From the IMG/VR virus record IMGVR_UViG_3300025889_000703, positions 1 through 28,583 of that record: DNA of 28,583 bases; one strand, 5' to 3'. The DNA is from a virus. Made by a program: the position numbers and the translations under genes. The notes below the pieces were generated by a model. The model was not told the origin of the DNA. It ran no database searches and saw only the letters and a program-made list of their open reading frames with translations. Below are positions 10,581-18,945 of the stretch, piece by piece. Within the stretch, counting starts at the first letter, position 1, and every line of letters starts with the position of its first letter.

Positions 10581-12443
10581 TTATGCCGCTTTACCCCAGG
10601 AAGGTCCAATTTCTACGTCCACCCTGGAGGGGATTTCAAGCTCCACGGCGTTTTGCATAATCTCGGCTGCTTCACGAGCCTCACCATAAGAGGATACTGA
10701 CAAGGCTATTTCGTCATGAACCTGCAACAGGAGGTTGAAACCTGCTTTATGGAGCGCCACCATCGCAGCCTTTGTCTGATCAGCGGCCGAGCCCTGGATG
10801 AGTCGGTTCAAGCCTTTGTAAGTAAATGCTCGCTTAATGGATCGACCATATTCCATAATGGCTTGCTCATACGGAAGGGCCTTGTTTATGCCCCACTGCG
10901 TGGGCTCCCAGAGAGGGAAGCGGCACTTACGCCCGAGCAAAGTACGGATGGCGCCCCCTGATCCGGGGTGCTCGATTCGTTTCATCACGGCATTGACCGT
11001 GCCCTTTAGGAACGGCACTTTCTGGTGAAAGACGGTCATAAGCTCACCGGCCTCATCTACCGGTAGATCAAGCTGGTCGGCCAGTTTGTTCTTACCCATG
11101 CCGTACATCAGGCCCAGGCCAATGGTCTTAGCCTGTTTTCTTTGGATGCCTGCCATGTCGGCCACCATCTGGTGAAAGTCGGTGCCGGGGTTGTCTCGGT
11201 AGGCTTGGGCCATGGTCTCTGCTCCTGGAAGGTCGAGCAGGGTGGCGTAGTGCACCAGAAGACGGGGCTCTTGGCTAGAGAAGTCGCAGGCGGCCCATTG
11301 CTGACCTTCTTCGGGTAGGAAAAGGCTTCTCACAAGGGGTCCAATGACCTCATGCCGTGCAGGCACCTGCTGCAAGTTTGGGTTTGCCATTGAGAGGCGG
11401 CCGGTGACGGTGCCACCGTCGTCTGAACGCAACTGGTTAATGTGTGGATGGATGCGGCCGTCGGCTCGTGCGTGGTCCAAATAAGGCCCGAGGAATGTGC
11501 CGGCGGTCTTGTTGAACTCCCGAGACTCGGTGATCAGTTGGCTAATTGGGTGGTCATGTGTCTCTAAAAAGCTACGCGTAAAGCTTGGTGCGCCTTTGTC
11601 CGTTCGAGGGTACTCAATTTTGAGCTTGTCAAAAGCCCTTGCAATGCTTGCAGCGGCCCAGATGTCCACCTTCTCACCAGATATCTTTTTTATATCTTTC
11701 TGCAGGCTTTCTTCACGTTCCTGCATTTCTGCAATCCGCTTTTGAGCCATATGTGAATCAAAACGGATGCCTTTGAGCGTTATATTGACCAAAATAGGCA
11801 AGAGCTCTGTTTCCAGATCAAAGATGGATTCGACCTCTTCTTTGCGCAGGACCGTCTTGAAGTGTTGCCAAAGCTTCAATGTAAGGGCAGCGTCCTGCTC
11901 GGCATATTCGCCCACGAACATCGCGGGAAGCTTCCAAAGTTCTTTTTTGGCGTGGACGTTAAAGTCGCCAGCCGCTTCTTTTAATCCCTGCTCAGACTTG
12001 ACTTCTTTGAGGTAGTCAAAGCCCAGTGCGTTCAAGGAAAAAGAGAAGCGGTTCTCGTCAATTAACGGGGCTGCAAGCATGGTGTCAATGATCTGGCCAT
12101 TGACCTTGAACCCTGAGGAAAGAAGCCAGCCCATGTCATAGGCTGCGTTGTGCATGACCTTGGTGTTGGGAAGCTCTAGCGTTTTTCTGACAAAGTTTTC
12201 AACTAAGCGTTTGTCAATGTTGCCACCGCCTTCGTGAGCCACGGGAAAATAGCCACGCCAACCGTCGACTGCGAATGCGTAGCCAACGATGTAACCGTCT
12301 TTGCGAGCCCACCCAGGTCCCATGGTTTCCATGTGTGGATCACATGTCTCCAGGTCGATTGCAATTTCGTCAGCAGAAGAAAGATCGGGAAAGTCATAGG
12401 GCGGTACCCATTCGGTTTTTCTTGGAAACAATGGAATAGTCAA
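10581..12443 (-). CDS. polA: DNA polymerase A with 3'-5' exonuclease domain
   Basis: 620 aa, the replicative polymerase. The exonuclease domain is intact: IDLET (D30, E32), MHNAAYDMGWL (N99, D103) and YAEQDAALTL (Y180, D184). The polymerase domain has motif A ACDFSSQEPRL (D387), motif B on the O helix R435-KQAK439-TIGLGLMY447, and motif C VHDEIA (H576, D577). No 5'-3' exonuclease domain is present, as usual in phages. At the position equal to Phe762 of E. coli Pol I there is a leucine (L443). The TTG start overlaps the helicase stop as TTGA, behind AAAGGA, so expression is tied to the helicase. Assignment is certain. Confidence 0.97.
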   Translation of the reverse strand: MTIPLFPRKTEWVPPYDFPDLSSADEIAIDLETCDPHMETMGPGWARKDGYIVGYAFAVDGWRGYFPVAHEGGGNIDKRLVENFVRKTLELPNTKVMHNAAYDMGWLLSSGFKVNGQIIDTMLAAPLIDENRFSFSLNALGFDYLKEVKSEQGLKEAAGDFNVHAKKELWKLPAMFVGEYAEQDAALTLKLWQHFKTVLRKEEVESIFDLETELLPILVNITLKGIRFDSHMAQKRIAEMQEREESLQKDIKKISGEKVDIWAAASIARAFDKLKIEYPRTDKGAPSFTRSFLETHDHPISQLITESREFNKTAGTFLGPYLDHARADGRIHPHINQLRSDDGGTVTGRLSMANPNLQQVPARHEVIGPLVRSLFLPEEGQQWAACDFSSQEPRLLVHYATLLDLPGAETMAQAYRDNPGTDFHQMVADMAGIQRKQAKTIGLGLMYGMGKNKLADQLDLPVDEAGELMTVFHQKVPFLKGTVNAVMKRIEHPGSGGAIRTLLGRKCRFPLWEPTQWGINKALPYEQAIMEYGRSIKRAFTYKGLNRLIQGSAADQTKAAMVALHKAGFNLLLQVHDEIALSVSSYGEAREAAEIMQNAVELEIPSRVDVEIGPSWGKAA

Positions 12444-13948
12444 AGTCGGAATCCTTTAGTGTAATTCTCGGGTCGTATGAGATGGAGCTCTTTCTTGGCG
12501 CGTGTTAATCCCACGTAAAGCAATCGGTTCATGTCATCGGGGTTCTTGTCGTATTCGTTCATGAAACGTGCAGAGAGGTCCAGTCGGAACAAAACCTTCT
12601 CTGCTTCACCACCCTTTACAGCGTGGATCGTGGACAGTCGTACGGGGGCCTTGCCTGCTAGTTTAACGCCCCTTCTCAACAAAGCGATGATGTAATTCCT
12701 TTTGTCCTCTGCAATTTTTGTCAAGGCCTCGTGCCAGATAACGTCGGTCAAAAGACCGTGATGTTTTTGCAATTTGTCAAGCGTAAACAGTTCTTCCCGG
12801 TCGGCTGTATTTAACGACTTAAATCCTCGCTTGATATACTCAGAACCAAGATGCTTGTAGACCTGGGAGACCACGTTGAAGGGAACTTCTTTGCCCTTTC
12901 GCAACGTTTCCCACCCTAAGACGGCTGTCATTACGGCCTCCGCAACGCTCCTGTTGCCGTTGCGCTCAAACAAAATCCCTTCTGACAACAGCCAAGAATG
13001 CATGGGGTTCAAGAAGTAGTTTGTTGCGGCGATCACGAGCCAGTCGCTGCCATCATGTATGTTCACTTGATCGAAGCGGTCGTACACATAGATGTTGCCT
13101 TCGTCGCCTTCTTTCGGGCTCCAGACTTTGGGCTGCCGTTGGCGTATCCGATTGGATACAGCATCCGCCGCTTGGTGTATTTTTGGTGGGACGCGGTAGC
13201 TCTTGTCCAAAACAATCGTCTCGCCCGGTAACTCAAGAAAGGTGTCCACGTCGGCCCCGGCCCAACGGTAGATGGCCTGGTCATCATCGCCTGCGATGTA
13301 GCCTGTAACGCTACGCGTTACAAGTTCCTTGACAATGTCCCACTGCAGGCGTGAAAGGTCTTGGGCCTCGTCAATGATGACGGTTTCAAGGTTTGGCAGG
13401 CGATCAGGTTCAAGAAGGATTCGTTCTAACAGATCCGTAAAGTCCAACAGCAGGCGTGTCTGCTTGTATTGGCGATACGTGCGTTCAACGAACTCAAAGT
13501 GAAACCACTCGATCTGCAGGTTGCTACGGTTGTAGTGTGTGTGCAGATCATCGCCTCGGATACGTGCAAGGTTGATCTCGTTAAGAATAGGGTTGTCTGC
13601 CTTAACAAAGCCATCTTCTTCCCCCGTCTCTTCTACTGTCATGTCCAGGTTGGCGATCTTGGCAAATTCGCGGAAGTTTTCTGGCGCCATCATGTCTTTG
13701 CTGGTTATGCCCAGGCAGCGGTACGCAAGCGAGTGCAGAGTGCGGAAGTAAGGAAAGTCCGTCTTCTCATTCAAATGGGGGAACTTGATCAAAGCCCGTT
13801 CCCTTGCCTCGGTGCTTGCTTTGCGGGTGAAGGCAAAGTAACCGATGTCACAGGGCAGCACACCCCGGTCGAGCTCATGTTCAACAGTGTTTAACAGGTA
13901 TGTCGTCTTGCCGGTTCCAGGAGGGCCGAAGACCTTATGGATAGTCAT
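12440..13948 (-). CDS. UvrD/Rep-like superfamily 1 DNA helicase
   Basis: 502 aa with all SF1A motifs in order: Walker A FGPPGTGKTT (7-16), Ia FTRKA (40-44) and RTLHSLAYR (69-77), II IIDEAQD (191-197), III AGDDDQAIYRWAGA (219-232), IV KSYR (249-252), V LSTIHAVKGGEAE (438-450) and VI LYVGLTRAKKEL (477-488). Such 3'-5' translocases unwind DNA using ATP; here it probably works with the polymerase encoded next to it, taking the place of a DnaB-type replicative helicase, none of which is seen. It is smaller than cellular UvrD (about 700 aa) and lacks most insertions. Its start lies 14 nt inside the upstream gene. Confidence 0.95.
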   Translation of the reverse strand: MTIHKVFGPPGTGKTTYLLNTVEHELDRGVLPCDIGYFAFTRKASTEARERALIKFPHLNEKTDFPYFRTLHSLAYRCLGITSKDMMAPENFREFAKIANLDMTVEETGEEDGFVKADNPILNEINLARIRGDDLHTHYNRSNLQIEWFHFEFVERTYRQYKQTRLLLDFTDLLERILLEPDRLPNLETVIIDEAQDLSRLQWDIVKELVTRSVTGYIAGDDDQAIYRWAGADVDTFLELPGETIVLDKSYRVPPKIHQAADAVSNRIRQRQPKVWSPKEGDEGNIYVYDRFDQVNIHDGSDWLVIAATNYFLNPMHSWLLSEGILFERNGNRSVAEAVMTAVLGWETLRKGKEVPFNVVSQVYKHLGSEYIKRGFKSLNTADREELFTLDKLQKHHGLLTDVIWHEALTKIAEDKRNYIIALLRRGVKLAGKAPVRLSTIHAVKGGEAEKVLFRLDLSARFMNEYDKNPDDMNRLLYVGLTRAKKELHLIRPENYTKGFRL

Positions 13949-14171
13949 TTATATCCCCCGGCCACACAATGATTGGTGTTTCCTCTCCCACATAAGCACC
14001 TTCAATGTTGAACCCAACAAACTCAAAAGCCTCTTCCTGAGTCATACCTTCCGAAACAAGTTTTTCAACGATTTTGTTCCCGTCATACACAAGAACTTCA
14101 ACCCTCGTGTGGTTGATCCATGGGGTTGCTGATCCGATAACAGCGTCATCATGTCCGTCAATTTTTAGCAT
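13935..14171 (-). CDS. Conserved small protein of the replication operon
   Basis: 78 aa, starting MLKIDGHDDAVIGSATPWIN. DGHDDAVIG opens, a strand VEVLVYD follows, then a helix with EKLVSEGMTQEEAFEFV and an end FNIEGAYVGEETPIIVWP. I recognise this as a small protein conserved in proteobacterial phages and prophages, with no known function; its place between primase and helicase suggests a replication accessory. It starts in a TGATG overlap with the primase stop. Confidence 0.78.
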   Translation of the reverse strand: MLKIDGHDDAVIGSATPWINHTRVEVLVYDGNKIVEKLVSEGMTQEEAFEFVGFNIEGAYVGEETPIIVWPGDINDYP

Positions 14172-15697
14172 CAGAACGGACTCACTTTGCCCTGCTCAGG
14201 CGTGTCAAACGGTGCATCCTGGCGTTCAAACTTTGGAATGCGCCAGCAGCGTGTTTGCCTTCCCTTGAGGTAGAGCGTAATCGGCTCGCCACCCAGATCA
14301 CGAACACGTTGCGCCATACGCCCTGGGGCCATGCCCAAGAAGTTGTTGCGCTTTAAGTGTGTTTCGAGGTCCTTGAACCGGAAATAGGTCTTCGCTTCAA
14401 CGTCATCCGTAAAGGGTCGGCCCATGAGGATCTCATCACGGTCCATTGCTTGTTGCAAGTGAGTCGTAAACTCCTCCAAGAGATCGTTGAAGCGGCCGGT
14501 GATGCTGGTGTCCTCAGGTGCTTCTTGAATTTGTTCGGATTCCACCATCTCGCGCAGCAGTGCATTAAGCGCGGTCTCCCAGTCTTGCTTGCGCAGAGTG
14601 GGCGGCAGCAGGTTGATCTTCTCAACGCAGGCCTTTTGGAAAAGGTTTTGGTTGTACAAGCTGTCGGTATCAAGCTCCATGCGCTTGCCGTTCACGTCAA
14701 TGAACCAGATGGGTGGTTCGCTTGCATATTTGGACAGTGATGCAAGGGACGGCGAGTCGGGTCCGCTGGCCCCGATCCCGTGTTTGCGAGTCCGGCACAG
14801 GCTGCTGTTACAGAAGCTGTTGATCGGTGCGTCTTTGCACTTGTACAAGTAATCTTTTTTGGTGAGCTGCTTGACGATGATCTGCAGTTCTTGCAGCCCC
14901 AAAGGCGGGTGGAAGTACTTGTTGTTGTACTCCATCAGCTTGGTGTCCCAGTCGTGCGGGTTGGCTTTCTTTAGGTAGATGCCGATGTTAAAGAGGCCGT
15001 TGTTCCGTGTGCCTTCGGGAAAGCCTTGTGTGCAAAGCGCCTGCAGGCAAGGAGGGCCGTCCGGTGCTGGGTGGTCTGCCTCTTTGGGTGGGTTGATTTC
15101 AGGGATGCCGTCTTGAACAAACTTGTTATGTAGCTCGTAAAACTCTTCTAACGTCGCCGCTGCGCCTTCGTCGTTGATCGCATAGCGCATCCCGTTATCA
15201 CCTGCAAAGTAAGGCAGGTTAAGAAAATTACCGGTATCGCCCCGATCGACAAGAATCTCAGACTGTTTTGGAAAGATTTCACGGCCAGACTCCCCTAGTA
15301 ATGCGGCACAGGCCTGCAGACAGTTCTGCATCATAGCGGCCGAGACAGGTTCTTTTGTAAACAGGAATGCGTGTGCGCCTCCGCTTTTGCTACGGCAAAC
15401 GACCAGAGGCAGATTAAGTTTGCGAATCTTTGTGACGAGCCCCAGGTGGTCAAGTGGGTACTGGTCAATGTCTATGCAACCCCAGATGCAGGTGTTGTCT
15501 GCACGAATGGGGATGATGCCCAGGCTGGGTTCTACACCTTCAAGGTGCTTTTCCCAGAGGTCATCGGTTGGAGGTTTGCGAACGACAACAGCCTTCCCGG
15601 CCTGCTTGCCATCGCCCCGTGAGCCTTCAATTTTGTATGTTCCGTAGGCGATGTCCAGCCCGGAGAAAATCGCCTTGAACCTTGTTATGTCGGTCAT
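14171..15697 (-). CDS. Archaeo-eukaryotic-type (TOTE-like) primase with PriCT-like and Cys-rich region
   Basis: 508 aa. Residues ~1-170 form an AEP primase core: DID at 76-78 (metal-binding), CRSKSGGAHAFLF with H109, EIFPKQ (140-145) and GNFLNLPYF, the pattern of the primases of TOTE conflict systems. It should make primers for the family A polymerase. Residues ~217-305 hold EGTRNNGLFNIGIYLKK, like a primase C-terminal domain, and cysteines C217, C222, C287, C296 and C301 that could bind zinc or an iron-sulfur cluster. The last 200 residues are helical and unassigned. No helicase motif is fused. The ATG follows AGAAAGC. Confidence 0.85.
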   Translation of the reverse strand: MTDITRFKAIFSGLDIAYGTYKIEGSRGDGKQAGKAVVVRKPPTDDLWEKHLEGVEPSLGIIPIRADNTCIWGCIDIDQYPLDHLGLVTKIRKLNLPLVVCRSKSGGAHAFLFTKEPVSAAMMQNCLQACAALLGESGREIFPKQSEILVDRGDTGNFLNLPYFAGDNGMRYAINDEGAAATLEEFYELHNKFVQDGIPEINPPKEADHPAPDGPPCLQALCTQGFPEGTRNNGLFNIGIYLKKANPHDWDTKLMEYNNKYFHPPLGLQELQIIVKQLTKKDYLYKCKDAPINSFCNSSLCRTRKHGIGASGPDSPSLASLSKYASEPPIWFIDVNGKRMELDTDSLYNQNLFQKACVEKINLLPPTLRKQDWETALNALLREMVESEQIQEAPEDTSITGRFNDLLEEFTTHLQQAMDRDEILMGRPFTDDVEAKTYFRFKDLETHLKRNNFLGMAPGRMAQRVRDLGGEPITLYLKGRQTRCWRIPKFERQDAPFDTPEQGKVSPF

Positions 15698-15717
15698 ACT
15701 GCTTTCTCAGTTGAAGA

Positions 15718-15739
15718 GGCCTGGGGTTGCCCCCAGGCC
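15718..15739. promoter_or_regulatory. Strong hairpin between primase and ssDNA-binding protein genes
   Basis: GGCCTGGGG (15718-15726) and its exact complement CCCCAGGCC (15731-15739) form a 9-bp stem with a TTGC loop. No T-run follows on either strand, so it is not a standard terminator. In the leftward transcript it lies just after the gene for the abundant-type ssDNA-binding protein and before the primase, the place for an attenuator or an RNA end that favours the upstream gene. Confidence 0.7.
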
Positions 15740-15745
15740 AAACGA

Positions 15746-16513
15746 TTAGAAGGGTGCGTTTTGTGAAGCGCCTTCAACTTCGTCATGGTGTTTTACCTTG
15801 ACTTCGCCGGCATTAATGCTGAGAGCAAATGCCTTTGCTGCCTGATAAACACCAACATCTTCAACCGAGCCGATGCGCTCGATCTCCCAACCGAACCATT
15901 TGCCTTTGTCATTTGACTCAGGGGCCGTGGTCAGTCGGTAGAGCTGCGAGTACATTGGAGGGGTGTACAGCCCGTTGGCTCCTGGGAGCTTCACGGACAT
16001 GGCCATGCTGTTCCACTTGCGGGACTTCTTTAGCTGCGTAGACTTCATCGAGATAAGGGCAGGCATGGGGGTGCCATCCTCACGGATTACCATGACATAG
16101 TGGTTCGCGGTGTTCTCGATGTAATTCCCGTTGTCAAGATAGTCCTTGTTATCGCCGGGTTCCCGATGCGTTTTGGACAGGACATCACTCGTCGCAGGGT
16201 AGATGTTGATTGGTGCGCCACTTCCTGAACCGCGTGGTGCCCACTCGATGTACTGGCGAACGTAAGCGCAAGACACAACTTCAATACCCTTCTTGCCGTC
16301 GTGCAGCTCGCCGGTTACGGTGTTGTAGACCATTCCAGGCATTGCACCTTCCACCGAACCCACTTCTGGGCTGGTGTTGGTTAACAGGCGCAGAAACGGA
16401 AGCGCATAGTCTTCTTGGTCCATACCATCAAAACCACCCATAGCGTCCTGCTCAAAGGTTGAGACAAGAGCTACAGCACCTTCATTTTTTACTGCAACGT
16501 CATTCTTAGCCAT
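15746..16513 (-). CDS. Probable single-stranded DNA-binding protein
   Basis: 255 aa. An N-terminal segment with MDQEDYALPFLRLLTNTSPE leads into beta-rich sequence (GMVYNTVTGELHDGKKGIEV, VVSCAYVRQYIEW) and NYIENTANHYVMVI, which I recognise from conserved phage proteins in replication modules that are thought to bind ssDNA in the manner of T7 gp2.5. The C-terminus (HHDEVEGASQNAPF) is mildly acidic and ends in Pro-Phe as bacterial SSB does, a possible docking tail. Position between primase and the two conserved upstream genes supports the role. It is not a RecT or Beta protein as far as I can see. AAGGAAA precedes the ATG. Confidence 0.62.
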   Translation of the reverse strand: MAKNDVAVKNEGAVALVSTFEQDAMGGFDGMDQEDYALPFLRLLTNTSPEVGSVEGAMPGMVYNTVTGELHDGKKGIEVVSCAYVRQYIEWAPRGSGSGAPINIYPATSDVLSKTHREPGDNKDYLDNGNYIENTANHYVMVIREDGTPMPALISMKSTQLKKSRKWNSMAMSVKLPGANGLYTPPMYSQLYRLTTAPESNDKGKWFGWEIERIGSVEDVGVYQAAKAFALSINAGEVKVKHHDEVEGASQNAPF

Positions 16514-16530
16514 TTTTCGTTTTCCTTATA

Positions 16531-17082
16531 TCAAGATTTAATAGTCGCTTTTTGGCCGATGTAGGCGCCAAAGAGCTCCGCAGGGAAGGCGTTGCCGCGC
16601 TCCACCTGTTCCTTCACCCATGCTTTTAAGGTCATGGGCTCCACCTTCTCGGCTTGATCGGCTGGGAAGCCTTTCTGACCGAGCAGATCCAGCAGACTCG
16701 CACAAAGCTCGTCTTCGCCGCGTCCAAAACGAACGCTGACTGTGTTTTTAATAATGTCGTCAAAGCCATTGTCACGAAGCCATTTAAAGGCTTCGGCCTT
16801 GCGCTCGGCACTGATGCTTGCAGAGTAAAAAGCCTTGACTTCAATGGACGAGCCATCGGCAAGTTTAAAAGATTTCATGCCAAGGCCGGTCATGGCCTCA
16901 GGAATGGACTCTTCCGTTAGCTTGAAAAACTGGTAGCTTTTTTCCTTCATGACTGCTTCGAGGTCCTTGATCTCTTTCTCAAGTTCCTTGGCACGACGGG
17001 CTAATGCGGCCAGCCCTTCAATGTCATTGTCCTTTACACGAAGTGCATCGGCGTCCTGCTCAAACATAGTTTCAATAGTCAT
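16531..17082 (-). CDS. Conserved replication-module protein with N-terminal coiled coil
   Basis: 183 aa from the ATG at 17082 behind AAGGAG. Residues 22-52 form a charged coiled coil (ARRAKELEKEIKDLEAVMKE); then a strand pair around FKLADGSSIEVKAFYSASI, AFKWLRDNGFDDIIKN (99-113), a short strand VSVRFGRGED, and an end block TLKAWVKEQVERG. The order of parts is well known to me from phage replication regions, next to an ssDNA-binding protein, but no function is established; the coiled coil recalls Gam-type nuclease inhibitors, which is a weak analogy. It overlaps the upstream gene by 11 nt. Confidence 0.72.
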   Translation of the reverse strand: MTIETMFEQDADALRVKDNDIEGLAALARRAKELEKEIKDLEAVMKEKSYQFFKLTEESIPEAMTGLGMKSFKLADGSSIEVKAFYSASISAERKAEAFKWLRDNGFDDIIKNTVSVRFGRGEDELCASLLDLLGQKGFPADQAEKVEPMTLKAWVKEQVERGNAFPAELFGAYIGQKATIKS

Positions 17083-17404
17083 CACTTTCTCCTTTATAAA
17101 AAAGATCAATCTGCATTGGGACGTACAGCTTTTCCCTGCGGTCCCACTTTAACAGCTTAAAACGGCCGTTGTTTTTTGCAGCGGCTGCTGCGCAGACAAT
17201 GCCGATAGCTGAAGGGTCACCAATGAGCACAAGATAATCCTCATCGGAAAAATTCTCAAGCTTGCGTTTGATTCTGTTCACAACAGGCACCACCGAGAAC
17301 AAAATCTGCGCATTGGGTGGCAGAATCGTAACAATCTCGCCGTACTGCATCGCAGGCGTTACGTTGTGTTGCGTGGTTTCTGACACCACATAGACTTTTG
17401 GCAC
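17072..17404 (-). CDS. Conserved small protein heading the replication operon
   Basis: 110 aa from the GTG at 17404, which follows TTAGAAAGGAGAAGGAA; a longer frame from a GTG at 17443 would begin upstream of the predicted transcription start. Sequence opens PKVYVVSETTQHNVTPAMQY, has FSDEDYLVLIGDPSAIGIVC, a small alpha/beta core, and ends GRFKLLKWDRREKLYVP. NVTPAMQYG and LLKWDRR are patterns of a small protein that goes with phage ssDNA-binding proteins and primases in aquatic phages. Function unknown. Confidence 0.75.
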   Translation of the reverse strand: MPKVYVVSETTQHNVTPAMQYGEIVTILPPNAQILFSVVPVVNRIKRKLENFSDEDYLVLIGDPSAIGIVCAAAAAKNNGRFKLLKWDRREKLYVPMQIDLFYKGESDDY

Positions 17405-17434
17405 TTCCTTCTCCTTTCTAACTTCGAGGTTGTT

Positions 17435-17463
17435 AATGTACACTTGGAATTCTTAGAAAGCAA
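17435..17463 (-). promoter_or_regulatory. Probable sigma70-type promoter of the replication operon
   Basis: On the minus strand TTGCTT (17463-17458) and TACATT (17440-17435) are 17 nt apart, leading to a start near 17428 and a leader of about 24 nt that holds only the ribosome binding site. It sits in the 80-nt divergent gap facing the SNF2 helicase gene. On the plus strand I see no comparably good promoter, only the imperfect tandem TTAGAAAGCAAG / CTAGAAAGCGAG before its ATG. Confidence 0.5.
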
Positions 17464-17484
17464 GTTCACCTAGAAAGCGAGAAC

Positions 17485-18945
17485 ATGGAAGACAAATACC
17501 TAGCCACATTTCCGTTTAAAAACAAACCCTTCTTGCATCAGAAGGCTTACCTGCAACGGTTCTACAAAGAGCCTATCTGTGCGCTTTTTGCCGACACCGG
17601 TACGGGCAAGAGCTTCATGTTGATTAACAACATTGCGATGCTCTACGACCAGGGCAAGATTAATGGGGCTTTGATCGTGGCGCCTAAGGGCGTGTACCGT
17701 AACTGGTTCAAGCTTGAGATCCCCAAGCACATGCCCGATCACGTGGTGTACCGCATGGCGATCTGGAACCCAAGCCCGAAGAAGGCGGAGGCCGAGGCCC
17801 TTGATTCGATGTTCGGGGTCACAGAAGACTTGAAGGTGCTTGTGATGAACATTGAAGCGTTTAGCACGGACAAGGGGACGAAGTTTGCGCAGCGGTTCTT
17901 GAATGCGCACAACTCGTTTTTTGCTGTGGATGAAAGCACCACGATCAAAGGGCATACGGCCAAGCGCACGAAGAATACGATCAAGTCGGCAAAGCTTGCC
18001 AAGTACCGACGGATTGCTACGGGCTCGCCTGTGACCAAGGCCCCGATGGACCTGTACTCGCAGTGCGAGTTTTTGTCAGACGATTGCCTGGGGTTGCCGA
18101 GTTACTACTCCTTCTTGGCCCGTTATGCGGTGACCGTGGAGCGCAGTGTTGGCACCCACACGTTTAAGCAGGTGGTGGGCTACCGCAGGCTTGATGAGTT
18201 GCATGAGAAGCTTTCCAAGTTTTCTTTCCGTGTGCGCAAAGACGAGTGCTTTGATCTGCCAGAGAAGACCTTCTTGCGCAGGGAAGTGGAGCTCACGCCA
18301 GAGCAGAAACGAGCGTATGACCAGATGGTCTTGATGGCGCTTGCCACCTTTGACAAGGGGATGACGTCCACCACGAATGCCCTGACCCAGATCATGCGGC
18401 TGCAGCAGATCGTCTGTGGTCACATTACGTTGGACAACAAGGAGGTTGTGCCCCTGAAGAACAACCGGATCGCAGAGCTCATGTCTGCCATTGAAGAGTC
18501 GGACGGCAAGATCATCATCTGGGCCTACTTCAGGCACAGCATTGAAGAGATCAAACTTACTCTGCAAAAAGAATACGGCATGAACGCCGTAGCGACGTAT
18601 TTTGGAGACACTCCGGACGAGGAGCGGTCAGATATTGTGGAGAGGTTCCAGGACATGGATAACGAGCTGCGCTTTTTTATTGGCCAGCCACGGACCGGAG
18701 GCTATGGTTTGACCTTGACAGCGGCGCATACAATGATTTACTACGCCAACGGCTACGACTTGGAGACCCGGCTGCAGTCCGAAGCACGTATTGATCGCTA
18801 CGGCCAGACCCACAAGATGACATACATTGACCTATTTACACCCAATACCGTGGACGAGAAGATTGTCGACGCCTTGGTGAACAAGATGGACATTGCCAAC
18901 ACCATCCTGAAAGAAAACCCACGAGATTGGATTAAAAATGATTGA
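17485..18945 (+). CDS. SNF2-like superfamily 2 helicase/translocase
   Basis: 486 aa. Motifs in order: Q-type LHQK (17-20), Walker A ADTGTGKS (36-43), Ia LIVAPKGVYRNW (63-74), II VDES (148-151), III ATGSPVTKAPMDLY (178-191), V RTGGYGLTLTAA (403-414) and VI QSEARIDRYGQ (431-441) followed by TYIDLFTPNTVDEKI, typical of the SNF2/Rad54 branch. No DNA-binding or nuclease domain is fused. SNF2-type phage proteins probably move along duplex DNA to remodel forks or protein roadblocks. It is on the opposite strand from the replication operon and overlaps the exonuclease gene by 8 nt. Motif II ends Asp-Glu-Ser, a variation found in phage members. Confidence 0.93.
   Translation: MEDKYLATFPFKNKPFLHQKAYLQRFYKEPICALFADTGTGKSFMLINNIAMLYDQGKINGALIVAPKGVYRNWFKLEIPKHMPDHVVYRMAIWNPSPKKAEAEALDSMFGVTEDLKVLVMNIEAFSTDKGTKFAQRFLNAHNSFFAVDESTTIKGHTAKRTKNTIKSAKLAKYRRIATGSPVTKAPMDLYSQCEFLSDDCLGLPSYYSFLARYAVTVERSVGTHTFKQVVGYRRLDELHEKLSKFSFRVRKDECFDLPEKTFLRREVELTPEQKRAYDQMVLMALATFDKGMTSTTNALTQIMRLQQIVCGHITLDNKEVVPLKNNRIAELMSAIEESDGKIIIWAYFRHSIEEIKLTLQKEYGMNAVATYFGDTPDEERSDIVERFQDMDNELRFFIGQPRTGGYGLTLTAAHTMIYYANGYDLETRLQSEARIDRYGQTHKMTYIDLFTPNTVDEKIVDALVNKMDIANTILKENPRDWIKND

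Noticed and set aside
17405-17443. Longer N-terminus for the 110-aa gene (GTG at 17443)
   Set aside because: It would start upstream of the predicted transcription start and lacks a binding site, while GTG at 17404 follows AGAAAGGAG.
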